This document shows positions 1-5,921 of a stretch of DNA of 8,573 nucleotides, in pieces. Each line of letters begins with the position of its first letter. Position 1 is the first letter of the stretch. This stretch comes from Chloroflexota bacterium (lineage in GTDB: Bacteria > Chloroflexota > Anaerolineae > UBA4142). Location of the stretch: the NCBI GenBank assembly GCA_016199405.1, contig JACQGS010000246.1:1-8573 (forward strand). The letters are read 5' to 3'. Made by a program: the position numbers and the translations under genes. The notes under the pieces were generated by a model. The model worked only from the letters and a program-made list of their open reading frames with translations. It was not told where the DNA came from and ran no database searches.

Positions 1-29
1 GGCAAGTACGTTTGGGGTCCCACGGACTA

Positions 30-320
30 ATGCCGGCGACGCGCACCGCGCTGATCATCATCGCGACGTTCAAAGACGATTGGCGCAAACTTTCGCTGTC
101 CGCGCAAAATGAATTTGTGGAACGGATCGGCGCGACGGCGCAAGCCGCCGGCATTCTGCCCGTTTCCGGCTATCGGTTGAGTTCGGCGCCGGGCGCGTTT
201 CTGCAAGTGTGGGAAGGCGCGGATCGCGCGACGGTGGATCGCGCGGTGGAAGCGTTGCAGGGAATCGGCTATGCGCGCTATATTGAAGCGCGCTTTTTGA
301 TTGGGGAGAGGGATTTATAA
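30..320 (+). CDS. Small conserved-looking protein of unknown function (possibly 5'-partial)
   Basis: I do not recognise a named family. From the ATG at 30 the product is 96 residues. The predicted order is strand (TALIIIATF), helix (a stretch rich in K, L and E), strand (YRLSSAP...FLQVW), helix (ATVDRAVEALQGIG) and strand (YIEARFLIGE), which resembles a ferredoxin-like or dimeric alpha/beta-barrel small protein. That fold guess is inference. Codon use matches the neighbours. The frame is open to the left edge of the window (TTG at 12, no stop before it) and no clear Shine-Dalgarno precedes the ATG at 30, so the true start may be the TTG at 12 or lie outside the window. The stop codon is followed at once by the hairpin repeat at 321. 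I am fairly sure it is a gene and unsure of its start and function. Confidence 0.6.
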   Translation: MPATRTALIIIATFKDDWRKLSLSAQNEFVERIGATAQAAGILPVSGYRLSSAPGAFLQVWEGADRATVDRAVEALQGIGYARYIEARFLIGERDL

Positions 321-403
321 AACCGCAGAGAACGCAGAGGCGCAGAGAAAACCCTTTTCTGCCTTTGGATTTTTCCCTCTGCGTTCTCTGCGCCTCTGCG
401 GTT
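321..403. repeat. Hairpin repeat built from CGCAGAG / CTCTGCG units
   Basis: The left arm (321-347) carries three CGCAGAG units separated by AA and by G. The right arm (377-403) carries three CTCTGCG units separated by TT and by C. The outer ten bases (AACCGCAGAG / CTCTGCGGTT) pair perfectly, and the inner units pair if the spacers are allowed to bulge. The element starts directly after one stop codon and ends seven bases before the next ATG, so it fills the whole gap. It could act as a transcription terminator or mRNA-end stabiliser, but it has no clean T-run. Similar CGCAGAG elements are common between genes in environmental genomes, by general recollection rather than a search. Confidence 0.85.
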
Positions 404-410
404 AGAAAAA

Positions 411-728
411 ATGCGAACACCATACGGCAAGGAATGCAAATACTATTACGCGGATTATTATCGCGGCAAAAGCACGCAAGAATGCCGGCTGATCGCCGTG
501 AACCCGGCGTCCGACGCGTGGAAGCCGGCGTTGTGCCAAAATTGTCCGGTGCCGGATATTTTGTTCGCGAACGCTTGCCCCAATCTCGCGCTTTCGGCGC
601 GCGTGAGCAAAGGCGCGTTCGGATTGCTGCAAAAGGTCGAGGCGCACGCGTTCTGCCGTGAATCGCGCACCGAGGTGCGCCAGCCGAAAGTGGGCTGCGG
701 CAATTGTCATTTGCATATCAATCGGTAG
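411..728 (+). CDS. Eight-cysteine small protein, probable metal-binding, function unknown
   Basis: The product is 105 residues with cysteines at 9, 25, 42, 45, 56, 82, 96 and 99. Two are CxxC pairs (C42-x2-C45 and C96-x2-C99, the latter followed by HLH). This suggests one or two zinc or iron-sulfur sites. The metal and the role are inference. There is no signal peptide or membrane segment, so it is probably cytoplasmic. The N-terminus MRTPYGKEC with a tyrosine-rich run after it, and the segment around CQNCPVPDIL, read like a conserved family that I believe occurs in Chloroflexota, but I cannot name it. The ATG at 411 follows the hairpin repeat by only seven bases, with no recognisable Shine-Dalgarno, so translation may be weak, leaderless or coupled. 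The next gene lies beyond the 7-bp repeat array. Confidence 0.78.
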   Translation: MRTPYGKECKYYYADYYRGKSTQECRLIAVNPASDAWKPALCQNCPVPDILFANACPNLALSARVSKGAFGLLQKVEAHAFCRESRTEVRQPKVGCGNCHLHINR

Positions 729-732
729 GGTT

Positions 733-844
733 GAGTCCGGAGTCCGGAGTCCGGAGTCCGGTGTCCGGAGCCCAGAGCCCAGAGCCCAACATCCAACATC
801 CAACTTCCGACCTCCAATTACCATTTACCAATTACCAATTACCG
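733..844. repeat. Degenerate 7-bp tandem array, 16 in-phase units
   Basis: The 112 bases divide exactly into 16 units of 7. They are GAGTCCG four times, GTGTCCG, GAGCCCA three times, ACATCCA twice, ACTTCCG, ACCTCCA, ATTACCA, TTTACCA, ATTACCA and ATTACCG. Nearly all share CC at positions 5 and 6 followed by A or G. The sequence changes stepwise from GC-rich units at the left to AT-rich units at the right, with no break in phase. The array starts four bases after the stop of the cysteine-rich gene and ends seven bases before the Shine-Dalgarno of the transporter gene. It resembles in kind the short heptameric tandem repeats described in cyanobacteria. A related element lies at 7062-7130. Confidence 0.92.
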
Positions 845-864
845 ATGAAAAGAGGACATTCGAA

Positions 865-1281
865 ATGAGCAATTCAGTTCTGCTCGGCGGGCTGGCGCTC
901 TTGGTGTTGTGGGGCGTGTTTGGCATCACGTCTAAAATTGCCGTGCGCGAAGTCGGTTTGCAAATTGTGATTTGGTCGCAGGTCGCCGCCCTCGCGCTCT
1001 TTCCGTTGTATTTTGTTTTCTTCAAAGAATTGTTGCCGCTCAAAATCACCGCGACCGGGGTCGGCTTTGCGCTCGTGTCCGGCTTGCTCGGCACGAGCGG
1101 CGCGCTCGTTTTGTATTTGCTGTTGCGCGACGCGCCGGCGAGCGTCATCATTCCGATTTCCGCGTTGTACCCGATCATCACGGTTTTGCTCGCCGCCGTC
1201 TTTTTGCAAGAAGCGCTAACGCTGACGCGCATCGCCGGCGTCGTGCTGGGCGCGGCGGCGGTGTGGTTATTGTCGTCGTGA
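865..1281 (+). CDS. Single-domain EamA/DMT-superfamily membrane transporter
   Basis: The product is 138 residues and almost entirely hydrophobic. About five membrane segments lie near residues 4-23, 31-53, 64-87, 92-116 and 119-137. The ending, with LYPIITVLLAAVFLQE followed by a final helix AGVVLGAAAVWLLS, is the classic EamA signature, and the opening LLVLWGVFGITSKIA fits the first helix. Most EamA proteins have two copies of the domain in about 300 residues. This one has a single copy, so it presumably works as a dimer in the inner membrane. The substrate is unknown; family members export metabolites or amino acids. The ATG at 865 was chosen because GAGGAC (852-857) lies about seven bases upstream and the predicted helix starts right after it. 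The frame is open further upstream only because it runs through the 7-bp array. Confidence 0.85.
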   Translation: MSNSVLLGGLALLVLWGVFGITSKIAVREVGLQIVIWSQVAALALFPLYFVFFKELLPLKITATGVGFALVSGLLGTSGALVLYLLLRDAPASVIIPISALYPIITVLLAAVFLQEALTLTRIAGVVLGAAAVWLLSS

Positions 1282-1315
1282 TTCCCTAACTCGGACCAGC
1301 CGAAACCAAACCGGT

Positions 1316-1388
1316 CATCCGCGAATCCGCGCGAATCTTCGCGAATCTTTTTTCTTCATTCGTGGCGATTCGCGAAGATTCGCGGATG
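1316..1388. repeat. Hairpin repeat built from CGCGAAT units
   Basis: The left arm (1316-1347) begins CATCCGCGAATC and contains three CGCGAAT units. The right arm (1367-1388) is the reverse complement with one unit fewer: GATTCGCGAAGATTCGCG and then GATG. The left arm carries an extra ten-base unit (CCGCGCGAAT). The loop is T-rich. The element sits between the EamA gene and the amidase gene, and its right edge is about 20 bases before the amidase Shine-Dalgarno. It artificially extends the open frame upstream of the amidase, so the ATG at 1419 should be used rather than an upstream start. Confidence 0.88.
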
Positions 1389-1418
1389 AAAAATCTTTGC
1401 TTTTTGCGGAGAAGATCT

Positions 1419-2789
1419 ATGAATTCGTTGACTCACCTCACGCTCACGCAAGCCCGCGCCGCGATCCGCGCGCGCAAAATCTCGCCGCTCGAGTTGACCG
1501 ACGCGCATCTCGCGCGCATCGAAACGCTCAATCCGCAACTGAACGCGTACCTGCAAATCACTGCCGATTCCGCGCGCGATGCCGCGCGCGCGGCGACGCG
1601 CGCACTGAAACGGGGCGCGCAACTCGCGCCGTTGCACGGCATTCCGCTCGCGCTCAAAGATTTATTCGATCAACGCGGCGCGCACACCACCGCTGGCAGT
1701 ATTTTGCTGAAAGACAACATCGCGACCGACGATGCCTTCGCCGTAAAAAAACTGCGCGCTGCCGGCGCGATCCTGCTCGGCAAACTGAACATGCACGAGT
1801 GGGCGTACGGCGTCACGACGATCAATCCGCATTTTGGCGCGTGCCGCAATCCGTGGAACCCGGAACACATTGTGGGGGGATCGTCTGGCGGCTCCGGCGC
1901 GGCGGTTGCCGCGCGGATGTGCATGGGCGCGCTCGGCTCCGATACCGGCGGCTCGATTCGGATTCCCGCGTCGCTGTGCGGCATTGTTGGGTTGAAGCCG
2001 ACGTACGGGCGCGTCAGTTTGCGCGGCGCGATTCCGCTCGGGTGGTCGCTCGATCACGCCGGACCGATGGCGCGCACCGTGCCGGATGTCGCGCTGATGT
2101 TGCAGGTGATTCAGGGGTACGATGCGGACGATCCCGCGTCGGTCGACGCGCCGGCATTCAAGCCGGCAAATGCCGCGCGCAAATTCAAAATCGGCATTGA
2201 GCCGGATTTTCTGACGGAACTCGGTCCGGAAACGGAATCGGCAGTCCGCGCGGCGTTGCAAACGCTGAAAAAATTTGGCACCGTGCGCGAAATAAAGTTG
2301 GAAGGGCATGCCGATGCTTCGCGCGCGAGCAGTCAGATGCTTCTTGCCGAAGCCGCCGCGTATCATCGCGAGCGCATGCGCGATCACGCGGATCAAATCG
2401 GCGCGGATGTGCTGAGACGCTTGCAACTCGGCGCGGAAGTTTCCGGCGCGGATTACGCGCGCGCGCGCCGGACGCAAGCGGAATGGCGGCGCAAAATGAT
2501 GCGCGTGTTCGAGGAAATTGACTTGCTCGTTTTGCCGGCGACGCCGGCGCCCGCGCCGAAAATCGCCGGCACTGATGCGCTCGTCGCCGCGACGAATCTT
2601 ACGCGCTTTACGCGGCTCACGAACTTGACCGGCAATCCCGCGCTCGTTCTGCCGTGCGGCTTTACGCGCGCCGGCTTGCCGATTGGTTTGCAAATTGTCG
2701 GCGCGCATTGGCGCGAAGATCAGGTTTTGCAGTTAGGATTGCTGTATGAGCGTGCGACGGAATGGCATACGCGCATGCCGGCGATTTGA
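1419..2789 (+). CDS. Amidase-signature family hydrolase (GatA-like amidase)
   Basis: The 456-residue product is a full-length member of the amidase-signature family, cytoplasmic serine hydrolases that cleave amide bonds. The Ser-cisSer-Lys triad is visible: Lys80 in PLALKD, cis-Ser155 in the glycine/serine-rich GGSSGGSGAAV loop, and nucleophile Ser179 in GSDTGGSIRIPAS. The 24-residue gap between the two serines matches GatA. The late motif GLPIGLQIVGAHW is also typical. It could be the GatA subunit of the tRNA-dependent amidotransferase. However, it is shorter than usual GatA (about 480-490 residues), no gatB or gatC is nearby, and the segment FTRLTNLTGNPALVLPCGF reads like general amidases, so I favour a stand-alone amidase of unknown substrate. 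The ATG at 1419 has GGAG (1408-1411) seven bases upstream. In-frame starts before it fall inside or beside the hairpin repeat. Confidence 0.92.
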   Translation: MNSLTHLTLTQARAAIRARKISPLELTDAHLARIETLNPQLNAYLQITADSARDAARAATRALKRGAQLAPLHGIPLALKDLFDQRGAHTTAGSILLKDNIATDDAFAVKKLRAAGAILLGKLNMHEWAYGVTTINPHFGACRNPWNPEHIVGGSSGGSGAAVAARMCMGALGSDTGGSIRIPASLCGIVGLKPTYGRVSLRGAIPLGWSLDHAGPMARTVPDVALMLQVIQGYDADDPASVDAPAFKPANAARKFKIGIEPDFLTELGPETESAVRAALQTLKKFGTVREIKLEGHADASRASSQMLLAEAAAYHRERMRDHADQIGADVLRRLQLGAEVSGADYARARRTQAEWRRKMMRVFEEIDLLVLPATPAPAPKIAGTDALVAATNLTRFTRLTNLTGNPALVLPCGFTRAGLPIGLQIVGAHWREDQVLQLGLLYERATEWHTRMPAI

Positions 2790-2827
2790 TTCCAAGGCCG
2801 CGAAGGTTAGAGGTCGTTTAACAATTC

Positions 2828-2909
2828 ACCACAAAGGCACAAAGACACGAAGATTTGCTGTAAAGGTTGAATCTTCGGGTTTTCCTTTGAGCGTTTGTAT
2901 CTTCGTGGT
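2828..2909. repeat. Imperfect hairpin repeat built from CACAAAG-like units
   Basis: The left arm (2828-2852) is ACCACAAAGGCACAAAGA followed by CACGAAG, that is CACAAAG, CACAAAG and CACGAAG at 8-base spacing. The right arm (2885-2909), which ends ATCTTCGTGGT, pairs with it at 18 of 25 positions by my count. The element is more decayed than the other two hairpins. It occupies the gap between the amidase and the lipoprotein gene. No clear terminator T-run or promoter could be picked out with confidence in the rest of this gap (2790-2947). Confidence 0.78.
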
Positions 2910-2947
2910 AAGAAATGTATTTGCTTTTCAAACTCTAAAAGGTGTAA

Positions 2948-3892
2948 ATGAAAACATTTTTTCTCTGTGCCATGTTCTTTTTCCTCGCCGCGTGCGCGCC
3001 AGCGGCAACGAACGCGCCCGCATTTGGCGCGGCTGTGCCGAATCAAACCGCGGTGCATGTGGACGATCCGAATCAGCCGCATACGCACCTTGATCCGGCG
3101 CAAGCCAAAGCCGATCTGCAAGTCATTATCGTGCCGTCGGAAATAATTGTCGGCGCGGACCGCTTTGCGGTCGGCTTGAGCGATCCGCAACGTGGATTGA
3201 TTCAAGACGCGGTGGTGCATTTTCACTATTACGATTTGCGCGACAAAACCAAAGCCGTGCTGGAATCCGAAGCGAACGCGACGCGCGTGCAAACGCCGGA
3301 CGGATTGACGACGATCTTTGCGCATGAGCGTGTCTTTGATAACGCCGGCAATTGGGGGGTCGAGGTGCAGGCGCAATTGCCCAACGGCGCTGCGGCGATT
3401 CAACGTGTGGCGTTCCAAGTGGTGAAGGATTCGTCGACGAAAAAGCCCGGCGATGCCGCGCCGAAAATCAAAACGCTGACCGCCGCGGACGCCGCGAACG
3501 ATTACCAAAAACTCACGTCCGCGGTGACGCCGAACGCCGCGTTTTATCGCGCGAGTTTGGATGCTGCGCTCGTGAGCGGCAAGCCGACCGTATTGCTCTT
3601 TTCGACGCCGGCATTTTGCCAAACGCGCCTCTGCGGACCGGCGTACGAAATTGTCAGCGATGTGCAGAAACGCGTCGGCGACGCGGTCAATTGGATTCAC
3701 GTGGAAGTGTTTACGGGCTTACCGAATCCGGCGGCGAATAATTTCGAGCTCGCGCCGGCGATGAACGCGTTTGGCTTGACGACCGAGCCGTGGGTTTTTC
3801 TGATCGATCGCGCCGGCAAAATTGCTTGGCGCGTCGAGGGCGTCTTTACGGCGGAGGAAGTCGAACGCCATTTGAAAACTTTGCTCCCGTGA
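2948..3892 (+). CDS. Lipoprotein with N-terminal beta domain and C-terminal thioredoxin-like domain
   Basis: The product is 314 residues. A lipoprotein signal ends in LAAC, with Cys16 as the lipid-attachment residue, so it should be anchored on the outer face of the cytoplasmic membrane. A short histidine-containing linker (His37, 45, 47) follows. Residues 55-160 form a beta-rich Ig-like domain that resembles FixH/YtkA-type folds (GADRFAVGLSDPQRG...). Residues 205-314 are thioredoxin-like: strand KPTVLLFST, then PAFCQTRLCGP with Cys224 and Cys229, a TEPW turn at the usual cis-proline site (Pro281), strand VFLIDRAGKIAWRVEG and a last helix. The cysteines are four residues apart rather than two. 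The role is probably extracytoplasmic redox or metal handling, which is inference. AAGGTG (2939-2944) precedes the ATG. The gene stops just before the secG promoter. Confidence 0.85.
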   Translation: MKTFFLCAMFFFLAACAPAATNAPAFGAAVPNQTAVHVDDPNQPHTHLDPAQAKADLQVIIVPSEIIVGADRFAVGLSDPQRGLIQDAVVHFHYYDLRDKTKAVLESEANATRVQTPDGLTTIFAHERVFDNAGNWGVEVQAQLPNGAAAIQRVAFQVVKDSSTKKPGDAAPKIKTLTAADAANDYQKLTSAVTPNAAFYRASLDAALVSGKPTVLLFSTPAFCQTRLCGPAYEIVSDVQKRVGDAVNWIHVEVFTGLPNPAANNFELAPAMNAFGLTTEPWVFLIDRAGKIAWRVEGVFTAEEVERHLKTLLP

Positions 3893-3898
3893 TTGAAT

Positions 3899-3927
3899 TT
3901 GGTGCGGGTGTTCTCTGATGCTATAAT
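3899..3927 (+). promoter_or_regulatory. Extended -10 sigma70-type promoter for secG
   Basis: A perfect TATAAT (3922-3927) is preceded by TG one base upstream (3919-3920), which makes an extended -10. A weak -35 (TTGGTG, 3899-3904) lies 17 bases before it. Transcription should start near 3934, giving a leader of about 20 bases before the secG ATG. This separates secG from the lipoprotein gene transcriptionally. Confidence 0.82.
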
Positions 3928-3953
3928 GTCCGCAGTTTCTCGAAAGGAAATTT

Positions 3954-4178
3954 ATGGGACCGTATTTGAATGTCATTCAAATTATTCTGAGTGTGACGTT
4001 GATCGTGATCATCTTGTTGCAAGTCAAGGGCGAAGGCGGCGGCGGGATGTTTGGTGGTCCCGGCGTCGCGCGCACGCGGCGCGGCTTGGAACTCACGCTC
4101 TATCGCGTGACCATCGCGCTCGCCGCGGTTTTTCTCCTCATCTCGTTCCTCAGCGCGTTTTTTGCCAGCAGCGTCTAA
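3954..4178 (+). CDS. secG: SecG, preprotein translocase subunit
   Basis: This is the small SecG subunit of the SecYEG protein-export channel in the cytoplasmic membrane. It assists SecA-driven translocation. The 74-residue length and layout are typical: a first membrane helix around residues 4-23 ending in LLQVKGEGGGG, a glycine-rich cytoplasmic loop (MFGGPGVARTRRGLE), and a second helix around residues 51-71. The loop keeps the Q-x-GxGGG and arginine-rich character of the family. AAGGAA (3944-3949) lies five bases before the ATG, and a strong promoter is just upstream. The solute-binding protein gene starts 19 bases after the stop, so the two are very likely co-transcribed. Confidence 0.92.
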   Translation: MGPYLNVIQIILSVTLIVIILLQVKGEGGGGMFGGPGVARTRRGLELTLYRVTIALAAVFLLISFLSAFFASSV

Positions 4179-4197
4179 TCACGCGAGTGGAATTCCA

Positions 4198-5853
4198 GTG
4201 AAACATATTCGCGGGCAAGCCATCGTCGCGCTCACGGGCATTGCGCTCCTGAGCGCGATTCTAATTTTTCTCGCGCTCAGCGCGAACACCGTCGAGCGAC
4301 CCAATTACGGCGGCACGCATATCGAAGGCGTCGCCGGCAGACCGAGCGCGCTCAACCCGATCTTCAGCCAATACAACGAAGTCGATCGCGATATCGCCGC
4401 GCTGATTTTTACCGGCTTGACGCGCGCGGACGAAAATGGAATCATTCAACCCGATCTTGCCACGCGCTGGGTCGTCTCGCCGGACGGATTGGTGTACACG
4501 TTCACGTTGCGCGCGGACGTGCGTTGGCACAACGGCGCGCGCTTTGACGCGCAGGACGTGCTGTACACGATTCAAGCGATTCAATCGCCGGAATATAAGG
4601 GTCCGCCGGATCTCGCGATTTTTTGGCGCACCGTCGCGATCTCGCCGGTCGATTCGTCCACGGTGCGCTTTCAGTTGACGCAAGCCTACGCGCCGTTTCT
4701 GGAATACACGACGATCGGCATGTTGCCGGCGAGTTTGCTGAGCGACGTTTCCCCGACCGAACTTGCGGGGCATCCGTTCAATAAACGCCCGGTCGGCACG
4801 GGACCGTTTCGGTATGTCGAGGCGACGGCAGATTCGCTGACGCTCGAAGCCAATCCGCATTATTACGGTACCCGCGCTCTGCTCGCGCGCGTCCAGTTTC
4901 GATTTTATCCGGATTACGAAACGATTTTCGCGGCGTTCAATCGCGGTGAAGTCGAAGGCATTTCGCGCATCCTGCCCAACTATTTGCCCAAAGCCCGCGC
5001 GGTCACTAACCTCAAACTGTACCATGCGCGATTGTCCGGCTATTCGCTCATCTTCTTGAACTTGTCCAAACCGGCGTTTCAAGACAAAGCGGTGCGCCAA
5101 GCGTTGCTGTACGCGACGGATCGCGATAAATTGGTCAGCGATGTTTTGCAAGGGCAAGCGATGGTCGCGCCCAGCCCCATCGAGCCGGGCGCGTGGGCAA
5201 ACGACGCGACGCTGAAGCCGTACCCGTACGATGTCGCGAAAGCCAACGCGTTGCTGGATGCCGCCGGCTGGCGCGAGCGCACGCCGGACGGCACGCGGCA
5301 AAAAAATCAGCAAGCGTTCGCGTTCACCCTCGTCACGAGCGACGATCCCACGCGCAGCGCGCTCGCGAATGAAATCGCGAAAGCGTGGCAGGCGATTGGA
5401 GTGAAGGCGGTCGTACAGAGCGTGCCGCCGACGCAACTGCTGCAAAATTTTCTGCGCCTGCGCCAATTTGACGCGGTGCTGTACGAATGGCGCACGTCGT
5501 CGTCGGATCCGGATCAGTACGAGAATTGGCATCAGACGCAGATTCCGGCGGCGTCGAACATGGGGCAGAATTATTCCGGGTTGAACGATCGCGATTTCAG
5601 CGAGGTCTTGGAAGCCGCGCGCAAAACATCGGATCAAGCCAAACGCGTCGAGTTGTATCAGAAATTTCAGCAATTGTTCGCGGATCGCGTGCCGGCGCTG
5701 TTGTTATATTATCCCATCTATACATACGGCGTGGATGCGCGGATACGCGGCGTACAACTCGCGCCGCTGCAGACCGCGAGCGATCGCTTTCGCAATCTCG
5801 CGCAGTGGTACGTGAAAACGAAACGCGTCGCCGCGCCAGCGGAGGGAAAGTAA
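4198..5853 (+). CDS. ABC transporter substrate-binding protein, family 5 (peptide/nickel type)
   Basis: The 551-residue product belongs to the SBP family 5 group (DppA/OppA/NikA-like), which captures peptides or similar solutes outside the membrane and delivers them to an ABC permease. The family block is clear: LATRWVVSPDGLVYTFTLR, RADVRWHNGARFDAQDVLYTI, then RPVGTGPFRYVEA, and late SNMGQNYSGLNDRDF. Residues 8-29 form one uncleaved-looking hydrophobic helix (IVALTGIALLSAILIFLALS) with no lipobox cysteine, so it appears held by a membrane anchor rather than by lipid. I chose the GTG at 4198, with GAGTGGA about six bases upstream, over an in-frame TTG at 4162 that lies inside secG. No permease or ATPase gene is in view, so substrate and partner are unknown. 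It follows secG closely and probably shares its promoter. Confidence 0.9.
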   Translation: MKHIRGQAIVALTGIALLSAILIFLALSANTVERPNYGGTHIEGVAGRPSALNPIFSQYNEVDRDIAALIFTGLTRADENGIIQPDLATRWVVSPDGLVYTFTLRADVRWHNGARFDAQDVLYTIQAIQSPEYKGPPDLAIFWRTVAISPVDSSTVRFQLTQAYAPFLEYTTIGMLPASLLSDVSPTELAGHPFNKRPVGTGPFRYVEATADSLTLEANPHYYGTRALLARVQFRFYPDYETIFAAFNRGEVEGISRILPNYLPKARAVTNLKLYHARLSGYSLIFLNLSKPAFQDKAVRQALLYATDRDKLVSDVLQGQAMVAPSPIEPGAWANDATLKPYPYDVAKANALLDAAGWRERTPDGTRQKNQQAFAFTLVTSDDPTRSALANEIAKAWQAIGVKAVVQSVPPTQLLQNFLRLRQFDAVLYEWRTSSSDPDQYENWHQTQIPAASNMGQNYSGLNDRDFSEVLEAARKTSDQAKRVELYQKFQQLFADRVPALLLYYPIYTYGVDARIRGVQLAPLQTASDRFRNLAQWYVKTKRVAAPAEGK

Positions 5854-5867
5854 GGGCGAGATTTCTT

Positions 5868-5895
5868 TTGACAAATCGCGTGATTGGCGTAGAAT
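5868..5895 (+). promoter_or_regulatory. Strong sigma70-type promoter upstream of the endonuclease gene
   Basis: A consensus -35 TTGACA (5868-5873) and -10 TAGAAT (5890-5895, one mismatch to TATAAT) are separated by 16 bases. Transcription should start near 5902, about 20 bases before the ATG at 5922. The transcript can run through the endonuclease gene into tRNA-Leu. This may be the original tRNA promoter, now separated from it by the inserted gene; that history is inference. Confidence 0.8.
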
Positions 5896-5921
5896 AGTAA
5901 TCCAGTTCACAGCGAGTCGTC

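Noticed and set aside
733..844. CRISPR array
   Set aside because: The units are 7 bases long and directly adjacent, with no unique spacers, no 25-40 base repeats and no cas genes.
658..864. N-terminal extension of the EamA protein through the 7-bp array
   Set aside because: The extension is a translation of the tail of the cysteine-rich gene and the repeat units. The ATG at 865 has a good Shine-Dalgarno and starts just before the first membrane helix.
1362..1418. Upstream in-frame ATGs for the amidase
   Set aside because: The first lies at the edge of the hairpin repeat (and the next at its end); GGAG at 1408-1411 is correctly placed only for the ATG at 1419.
1662..2708. A long open frame on the minus strand opposite the amidase gene
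   Set aside because: The product is arginine-rich low-complexity sequence with no recognisable domain. It mirrors the GC-biased codons of a well-supported amidase on the other strand.
4261..5673. A 470-codon open frame on the minus strand opposite the solute-binding protein
   Set aside because: Same reason: arginine-rich shadow of a clear family 5 binding protein, with no start signal and no domain.
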